From Liquidambar formosana (Eukaryota; Streptophyta; Magnoliopsida; Saxifragales; Altingiaceae), in the NCBI GenBank assembly GCA_039720395.1, contig CM077820.1, positions 12,299,848 to 12,363,847 on the forward strand: a DNA stretch of 64,000 nt, given 5' to 3'. The notes beneath the pieces are model-generated. The model ran no database searches. It was not told the DNA's origin and saw only the letters and a list, made by a program, of their open reading frames with translations. Positions 56,436 through 64,000 of this stretch are shown here, in pieces. The position numbers and the translations under genes were made by a program. The stretch's first letter is position 1, and each line of letters starts with the position of its first letter.

Positions 56436-56892
56436 ATCATATTATTAGACAGAAACAAGTCTGTGCTTTATCTGTACTTTTGTTCGCATCAATAATAGTA
56501 TTTTTGTTATATATAAAAATAAAAAAAATAAAAATAAAAAACATGAAACCGAACTTGTGCTATGCGATTAACGGTGAGCGGCAAAGGAAAGTCTAAGAAA
56601 AAGATGAGTCTAGAACTCGTGGGAGAAGGTGCAGCAATAGAGCACTCCAAATAGCACTCAGCAACAAGTCCTGACAAAGAAGGTGAAAATGTTGGGATAT
56701 AGAAGTAATTTTAGCAAAAGAAGAGACAAAATAGGAAAGTAAAAAAGAAATTTTAAGACGCATAAGTAATTTTTGCAGAAAAAGAGGTGAAAAAGGGAAG
56801 AAAGATATATAGGAAAAACTCCATCTTTATCCGACTCTTCCTCTGTAGTTTCTCTCTCCAACTCTCCTCCTCTCTATCTTAGTTTTGGACGA

Positions 56893-57869
56893 TTAATAGG
56901 TATTGATCGAAAGGCAACACTACTTAACGACAAAAGTCGTAACACAATGTTTCGCAATAGAAGGAAACGGTTGATGAAAAAGACGTATGAATTGGCCACT
57001 CTTTGTGGCATTGATTCTTGCATCGTCGTCTTCGGCGTTTATCAGAATGCCAGTAATCGTCCGACGGAGCCGGATACCTGGCCCCCGATGGCGATGAAGT
57101 TCGTCGTATCCTCAAGAAGTTCAAAGCTAAGGCTGCTACTAGGCGTGAGGGTGATGATTGTATTGATGATTTAGGTGGGGATCAACTGAGGGAACTTGTT
57201 TGGTTATTGGATAGAAAGATTGAATCCGTGAATGGTAGAATTGATGAGTTGTTGAAGGAAGAAAGAACAGATAACCAAACCCAAACCATGGAGAATCAAA
57301 GGAATTACCACAATCTAGAGTTGAGTACTATTCTTGATGATTATCATCATCTCGATGCTTTCATACGGTACCCATACCAGTATCAGACTCCTCTTGTTGA
57401 TTAGACGGATGATTTGAATGGGATGATTGACTGCTATTTTGATCATAATCACACGCAATCACAGCCCTCCTCCTCCTTAATCATGCCGAGCCAGAGCCAG
57501 AGCAAAAACCAAAATTTCATCAACAACAACATGGACTCGCCTACTGATTCGTGTTCATTATATGAGAAAAACCCAATTACCCAATTGATGATGATGATAT
57601 GATTGTGCCCCTCTAATACCCATTTAATGATGAGATGCTTATTCCTCCTACTGCTAATAATCATGATTTGATTAGTCCTCTAGTGGATTCATATACAAGG
57701 ATGTTGATGGATGCTGATTTTTTCAGTTAAATCGGATACACGGAAGGCTTCGCTTTTGGACCATCCAACTGGGTTTGTGTCTGAAACGCAGATGATGCCC
57801 CAATTAATTCTTTGATGGATTTTAAGTGATCCTAATTGGATGATGAAGACCAACCAGGCCATTCATTGA
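56893..57869 (+). pseudogene. Type I MADS-box gene, degenerate
   Basis: A MADS domain is readable as DKSRNTMFRNRRKRLMKKTY followed by ELATLCGIDSCIVVFG, which is the M-beta/M-gamma (AGL-type I) pattern used by female-gametophyte and endosperm regulators. The normal initiating Met and first residues are missing or mutated (stops lie upstream near 56894). A frameshift in a C run at 57080-57084 separates PDTWPP from DGDEVRRILKKFKAK; the next part, LREL-WLLDRKIESVNGRID, ends at TAG 57402-57404, reopens in the same frame (MIDCYFDHNHTQSQPSSS) and breaks again near 57600. The Gln/Ser/Asn-rich tail is usual for the group. It has no introns, as is usual for type I genes. Confidence 0.8.
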
Positions 57870-58695
57870 GTATGGTTTTAGGAGGCGTTGTACACACAAA
57901 TTTTGTGTCTAAAAATAAATAGACCAAAAAGTGGACAAAGGATAATTTTATTAATTTGTAGAAGCGAAATACAATCTCTGTGTAGACTTTGTTTACAAAG
58001 TAAAGTAATCCTCTAATTCTTCTCTCCTTGAAACTTTGACGAGGGCTTGAGCAACTTGTTCTCAATTCAACGGGTGAAATTTCCTCTGATGTAGGCGGAA
58101 TAGATTTCTTGTATGAATCTTTAGGCTTTGAGCATATTAGAGACTATGAGGTTTGGTGCGAGTTCTTCGTCTTGAGTCTTTGGTGTAGAAGTTCTATGGA
58201 GCTTTTGAGGCTTTGATCCAATAGAGCTTCAATGCTTGAATGTTGGTTATAACAGAGCTTTTGAGGCTTTGGTTTGACAGAATTCATTGCTTGAATGTCT
58301 CTTCTTTTTTGACCCTTGGGGCCTACCTCCATTTATAGTGGTAAAGGGAAGAGTATTCTGATACGAATTGACTTCTTAATAATTATCCCTTATTTATCTT
58401 TTATAAAAGGATAAATATTAATTATTTGATAGTCATCCTAATCAGAATACGTAGCAACATTTGATTGGAAGAATTATTTGTCCTCATCTTATTTGGTCTT
58501 ACATGACAAGTGGCAATATTTGATTTGGCCACCTGTGTAGCAATTTTAAAACACATGACAATCTATAATTCGCCAACGCTGTGAAATAAAAGACACATAG
58601 CACACATTTATTTGTCATAAATATATCCCACTCAACTTATAAGAAGACACGTGGCTAAATTTAATTTGCCATGATTTAGTTGACTTTCAAACACA
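57870..58695 (-). repeat. LTR-like sequence, possibly a solo LTR
   Basis: On the minus strand it begins near TGTTTGAAAGTCAACTAAAT, has CACTATAAATGGAGG (TATA box, plus 58327-58341) and finishes in a region with AATAAA-like signals and GTGTGTACAAC. Size and layout suit an LTR, but I could not fix the ends or find a 5-bp duplication. Confidence 0.35.
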
Positions 58696-59606
58696 TCCCC
58701 ACTTGTGAGTGGTTGCAAATTTTCTCGTTCTACCGGGGTTTTGTTTTTATTTTTATTTTTATTAAGTTTATTTTTTTAAATGGTTGATTTGAATGTTCCT
58801 AGGATTAGATTTCTTTGAAGTCTTGATCGTTTTATGTTTCTGGTATTGGATTTCATTGAAGTCTTGATTCTTGATTCTTGATAATGGCTGCTTAAAGTAG
58901 TGCATAGTGATTTCCATAAGATGGGCCCGACCCCAAGTTAGTTCGGTACTGTATTTTCCTTTTCCTTTTCCTTTTTCATTTTTTACTAGGAAGTTTTGGT
59001 GCCTCCAGTACTACATCAACGACTAAGAATTTGCCACATTACTCTTAATTAAATTATCAAACGTTTTAAACGCCATCGTTTTATGAACTCTAAATTTGCA
59101 CTAACTGCATCAACTCAATGCTTCTTCCTGCCAAGTCTTGCTGTGAAACCAATATTGGTCTCACCTCTATCGTCCTCGTGCCAATGAAACTCAAGCGATT
59201 GTTAGTTTGTATGAGAGTTTGGTTTTCAATCGTAAGCTCTGCTGCGACCGTCGAAAACAACCTCTCTCCCTAATAGCAACTTTCAGATCAGATCTTAATC
59301 AAATCAAATCTTCCATTTTCTTCCACTTTGGTTTCTCCATCACAAACCCAAAAAAATAAAAAATAAAATAGTTTCATTTTAGACCTGGTAACTTCTTAAC
59401 TACCCAATTTTCAAATCTGCAAATCATAATGTGTTTTATTACAGCTGTGAACAAATATCTTATAATTTAATTGCACATCTTCACTTTAGCCACTCAACCT
59501 CAATCCATGGATAACATTTTCCCCTTCTCTCCCAATTCCCAAAACCCCTTATGAAATTTTACCCAGGATAGTGCAATGAATTGCCTTGATATGTCTCCTA
59601 GCCAAG
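58696..59606. other. Intergenic, nothing recognised
   Basis: No coding region. Simple T-rich tracts at 58741-58780. Confidence 0.5.
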
Positions 59607-59945
59607 TGCAAAGCCAGGATTTATTTCCAATGGGGGCACTATGCTATGATACTATGAGGTGGGAATTGAGAACTAAAATCTCTAAAAAGCATTTTTTTTT
59701 TTTTAAAACAAAATTACTTTTTTAGCAATCATTTTAAAATTTAATACCAATAAAAGGATATTTTTGTTAACTTATTACAAATTGATTGTAACTATGCTTT
59801 AAAATGACTACCATTTTCCTCTTTTTGGCATTATATTAAGATATAATCATCAAATGGTACTATCTCTCCCAAAAAAGAAAAAAGAAAAACCCTTAGTTGA
59901 GCCCGTGGGGGCACGTGCCCCCAAAGGCCCCTTGGCCCCGCAATG
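59607..59945. mobile_element. Probable MITE with GGGGGCAC subterminal motif
   Basis: Left end AAAGCCAGGATTTATTTCCA then TGGGGGCAC; inverted right end GCGGGGCCAAGGGG then TTTGGGGGCAC. Both ends share this pattern seen in common plant MITEs. Borders are approximate. Confidence 0.45.
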
Positions 59946-60504
59946 CTCTTGACCAATAATCTAGCTTGTTAAACTCTTCTTGTTTATTAATCTTCATCTC
60001 TAATTATATATCTAAAAAACATAATATATCCACACAATAATAATAATATTAAACAAAGAGAATATTCATACGCAAAGAGAGCTTTCTGAGCTTCGGGTTT
60101 GAAGAGAGGCATAGAAGAGAGAGACGATGTTAACAACTTTGAAGTACAAAATGACAACGTTGATGACCTTTTTAATGAGTTGTTGATGTGGCAAGTGCTC
60201 AACCATGGATTAAGTTAGAAGACAACATGTCACAATCTCATTCAGGTACTGGAGATGTCCATTACTTTAGCCGTAATGGAGAGGAGCCGTGCCCCAAGTT
60301 TTGTTACGATTGTTTGAATAAACATATTATCGACTGAATACTGTGTTCCATCAAGGAGAAATTAGGGAGAAGTCCAAATACCACATTTAGTAAAGCACTA
60401 AGTCTCTACACGTTTTTTGTTTAGCCTCAAGTCCAACTTTTCCCCAAACGTTTCCAGCTGTATAAGACTATATAATTATGTCCTTGCTCTTAACCATCGA
60501 AACT
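59946..60504. other. Intergenic, nothing recognised
   Basis: A 71-codon minus-strand frame at 60202-59987 has no family resemblance. No repeat identified. Confidence 0.45.
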
Positions 60505-61422
60505 TAAGCCTTATTTGGCTTAGCTTTTAGATAGTCCAAAATCACTTTTAAAGCCTAAAATCACTTTTAGTCCTATTTGGCGATCTAAATTATAATCACT
60601 TCTAAACTCAAAAAGTGATTCTATAATAAGTAAACTGTCCCCAACTTCTAATCAGAATTAAGGCATCAGCTTTTGCAGATGATTTTAATTACTTTTCATA
60701 TTTCCAAAACTACCCTTAATGCTTGAGTATAGAAACAATTTTTCCCACCCATATGCTTTAACAAAACGATAACAGCCCCCCACCTTAGACCCAAGTCCTC
60801 TCCTCTCCTGCAGCAGTGCTCCTCTCTCCTGCTGATATCAATGTGTTGGTAAACCTCAACTAACTTGGACCTATAGGATCATAATTTAAACTTCAAATCT
60901 TTTTTTTTTTTTTTTATTCCCTTCCTATATTCATTGATTTATACTTGTTAGAATTTTTTTCAAGAATTGATTCAATAAAATTTGGATTTGTAATAATTTT
61001 TTTAAAAAAAATATCAATTCATGCCTCTTTTTTTTTTTTTAAGGGAAAAAATAAATAAATAAACCTTAAGCAAAATCCCTAGTGTGTGGGGTTGATCGAG
61101 CGGTCAAGTCTTGTGTGTGTTTTCTAAAGTATGGCCTAGGATACCCCCAATCATTAATATTAAAAAAAGAAATCACTACTAATACCAAAGAAAGCAAATA
61201 AAAAAAAATCATCTATTATAAGGGACAGTTCAGTCAATTCAGGATTATAACAACTTCATCAATGTTCTCCCCAAACATATAAAAAATCACTTCCAACTGT
61301 AACAACACTTTTGAAATACAGTTTCCAAACAGAGATTGATTATCTTCTGCTACTCGTAACTTCTGATTCTCTTCTGCTTTTGCCTATAAGCAAAAGCTAC
61401 AGTTTTCCCAAACAGGGCCTTA
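60505..61422. mobile_element. hAT-like non-autonomous element
   Basis: Ends TAAGCCTTATTTGGCTTAGC and inverted TAAGGCCCTGTTTGGGAAAA, the latter typical of Ac/hAT-like MITEs. Subterminal AGCTTTTGC and AATCACTTTTA repeats on both sides. About 0.9 kb, no transposase; a duplication was not found. Confidence 0.6.
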
Positions 61423-63371
61423 TTCTCTGAAGCCGTGTACATTTTATTTAGGGGAAGTTTCTCCATGCATTAATCCCCACGATTTCAGTGACAATCATGG
61501 AGATTCCAACGATCTTCACCTTCAACAAAAATGGTAAAATTTCAAACTTGAATTTTGGTTTAATTGGAGTCGCTCTTTGGACGTGACATTAAACCACCAC
61601 TATGCCACTCTTTACATTAACATTCTCCTTTTTCCAGTGTTTCTTATGTAACTATTTTTGTGTAACAGATAGAATAATTACATAAGAAACAGAGATTAAA
61701 GCACGTTGAACAAATAAAGGAATTTTTTCCTCTAGAATCAATGTCCAAAAATGACACATCATCAGTTTGTCTAATCCATAAAAGCGCCACATTTTGAATG
61801 ATCTAGAATATGAATTTTTTTTTGCCTCTAGAGACAACAATTACTTCGAAATGTTGAAATTTAAATCTAAAATCACAATCACAACCCACCACAATCACAA
61901 ACTATTTAAACAAAATAGTTACATTAGGACACAGCTGGTAAAAAAAAGGAAATTTTTTCAACAATTCCGATGTCTAAAAACACCACATTGAAAACTCATC
62001 CAATCCATAAACTTCCACATCTTCAATCATGTAAACTTTAAACCAACAAAACCTTGAAAAACCAAGATTTTGAATATGTTTGCCGTCAATAACAAACCCT
62101 AAAAAGATGAAATATTTTCATCCAAAACAAACCCTAAAACAGTTACACTGAAAATTGGTGGTATAAACCAATAAAGATGGAAATCTTTCTGTTTAGAACA
62201 ACAAATGAACCCATATACATGTAGTTAACCATGATGAACTCACGTTTTTTCGCCATTTTGCCTGTGAATAAGCTGCTCCTCCCCAAACAATGATCCTTCA
62301 GTTTTGTTGATTGCCAACGATCAAACAGCGGCACACCTTCTCACCAAAGAGGAACCTCAGCCTTCTTGGCAACAAACTCCCTTTTGTTGGTAATTAATTT
62401 GTGCATTTATTGTTTTGTGATTTTTTAATATTTCGCACAGGTGAAATCCCCAGATTTACTGGAGAGTTAATATCCTTTATTTTAAACGGGATCTTATTTC
62501 ATTGAGGGATCAAGGTCATTTTGGTCTTGTCATCTTTTGTTGGACTTGAGGCTTGATTACTTTTTTTAAGTGGGACTTCAACCTATAAAACTTTGGTAAT
62601 ATAGACTTCTGGTCAAACACCCCAATTAAGGACAGTGATTATAAAGTAGGCATTGATTTAGTGATTGTTTTAGCAAGTGGGGCATGGCAATTGTTTGGTG
62701 GCCCATCAATTGGGCCGAAGTTAAAAAAGTTTTGTCCGATAAATAATGTATGTACTTACCAATGTTACCATATCCACACACACCACTCTTATTCTACTAA
62801 TTAAGATAATGATTCACTGGTTAATTTGCTAGTGTGTTGATAAGGGGAAAGACTATTCTATTAATTAAGATAATGATTTACTGCTCTACTTGGGTTGGTT
62901 GAACGTTTGGTCCTAGGTGTGGTCTAGAGAGATTATCCTTTCAACTTCTCACAGTAATTAAAGGACATCTTATATAAGCAATGATTATATGTAATAAATT
63001 GAGGTCATGCACATTGTCCATTTAGGTGTGGTCTCGCCATCGACTAGCCCAACCGGCCAAGCTACAATCTAAATTCTTGAGTCAAATGTATAATCTCCCT
63101 AAACTATAGGTTACTTTTACAAAATCAACATGAACTTCAAACAACCGCTGGAATTTTATGAGTTCTTATGTTTGTTTCTATATTTGATTTAATTTACAAT
63201 GAAGTTAAAGAAATTTATATATAAAAACTCCTTTGATATATGATTGATGATGGCCGGCCCTTTCAGGGTAATTAGGATTTATCCCTAATCACCTTTCACC
63301 ATTCTACATCATGACTACATGGATAAGTATGAAGAGGTTACAGGGTGTAAAAGCTTTAGATTAAAGCCACC
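61423..63371. other. Intergenic, nothing recognised
   Basis: No gene seen. Two diverged copies of an about 150-bp segment (61650-61800 and 61925-62040) share GGAATTTTTTC and CATCCAATCCATAAA-type blocks, and ATTAATTAAGATAATGATT recurs at 62800 and 62860. Function unknown. Confidence 0.4.
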
Positions 63372-63475
63372 AAGGCTAGCCTAATGGTGAAGGAAGATGA
63401 GGTAAAGGGTAGGAGTAGGATAAGTTAGGGGTTCAAACCCCTCCAATTGTACCCAAAATAAATAAATAAATATAA
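63372..63475 (+). mobile_element. SINE-like, tRNA-derived element
   Basis: Pol III A-box-like TAGCCTAATGG at 63377-63387 and B-box GGTTCAAACCC at 63430-63440, followed by an (AAAT)n tail at 63456-63472. Short for a plant SINE, so possibly truncated. No cloverleaf, so not a functional tRNA. Confidence 0.5.
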
Positions 63476-63739
63476 AAGCAAAAAAGGCCCTAGATTAATA
63501 GTGAATGAACTCACTATCCTCCTCAATTTATACTTTACCAAATGTTGTCTTAGCCTTCATAAGTTTTAATGAACAAACTAATCTCCCCACAATTCCTCCC
63601 CAAACTTATCCTTCTTTTTAAAAAAAATAAAAATAAAATGAAATGTCCGAAGTATTTCTTACAAGTCTTTTTGGGCAGGGGAAGGGGTGTTTCGCCTGTG
63701 AACAATAATGAATTTGGTAGACTTCTCAATGCTTACAAT

Positions 63740-63838
63740 TATTTTTCATTTCCTTCTTCTTCTTCTTTCTTTCTTTCTTTCTTTCTCTCTTTCTTCTTCT
63801 TCTTCTTCTTCTTCTTCTTCTTTTTTTTTTTTTTTTTT
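63740..63838. repeat. Polypyrimidine microsatellite
   Basis: (TTC)n, (TTTC)n and a T run form almost 100 bp of uninterrupted pyrimidines on the plus strand. The Lys-rich frame on the opposite strand is a product of the repeat. Confidence 0.85.
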
Positions 63839-64000
63839 GGCAATGACTTGTCTGGATTAAGTGTACCGCTCACTGTCCACTCTACATTAAACATCCAAAA
63901 AAAAATGGGATAAGGCCTCACAAGGAAAGTCAAACTTAGGACCTTCCACTTTTAAAAGTGTAAGGATCAAAACCAATTAATTATTTAATCCCATGGGGTT

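Noticed and set aside
61081..61125. tRNA-Leu-like start (GTTGATCGAGCGGTCAAG)
   Set aside because: No B-box at the right distance and no cloverleaf; at most an old tRNA-derived repeat.
63739..63933. Lys-rich minus-strand frame
   Set aside because: Translation of a pyrimidine microsatellite.

Overview
This is a gene-poor, AT-rich window of a flowering-plant nuclear genome, almost certainly a eudicot and plausibly a woody one. The evidence is GT-AG introns, plant-only families (CYP706 P450, CC-NBS-LRR of the At4g27190 type, class A GATA factor, type I MADS, type A G-gamma) and a dense nest of plant transposons. Two genes look intact: a CYP706-family cytochrome P450 (6298-9728, +, three exons) and a GATA2/GATA4-like transcription factor (46994-47964, +, two exons).

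Region 1, 0-25 kb, is a decayed resistance-gene locus with a P450 inside it. A CC-NBS-LRR gene on the minus strand runs from 24993 down to about 11.6 kb and is broken by frameshifts, nonsense codons and an antisense Ty1/copia element. That element (18355-23189) is young and structurally complete: 408-bp LTRs with four differences, 5-bp duplication AGAAA and an uninterrupted 1297-codon polyprotein. The 3' part of the resistance gene is duplicated in direct orientation (about 112-3923 and 10249-13520), and the P450 lies between the copies. Comparing the copies dates a 362-bp MITE insertion after the duplication.

Region 2, 25-44 kb, is a transposon nest. A repeat family with four copies has been hit by a solo LTR that itself carries a second solo LTR (5-bp duplications for both), by a 4.8-kb LINE whose empty site survives in a sister copy, by a MULE with about 90-bp terminal inverted repeats, and by a further 0.47-kb insertion. 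A Helitron with canonical A|TC...CTAG|T borders lies at 27019-28522.

Region 3, 44-50.6 kb, holds the GATA gene with upstream ACGT/G-box motifs, flanked by hAT-type MITEs with perfect 8-bp duplications and by LINE and Helitron fragments.

Region 4, 50.9-64 kb, contains a Helitron-like segment that carries an exon of a heterotrimeric G-protein gamma subunit and, on the opposite strand, a two-exon GRF zinc-finger gene fragment. It is followed by a 670-bp palindrome with a MITE at its centre, another foldback MULE, a type I MADS pseudogene, more MITEs and a SINE-like element.

The genes do not form a pathway. The biological story is a disease-resistance locus dying by mutation and transposition, with a P450 and a GATA regulator persisting among nested elements. 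All family assignments come from reading motifs; no database search was run.
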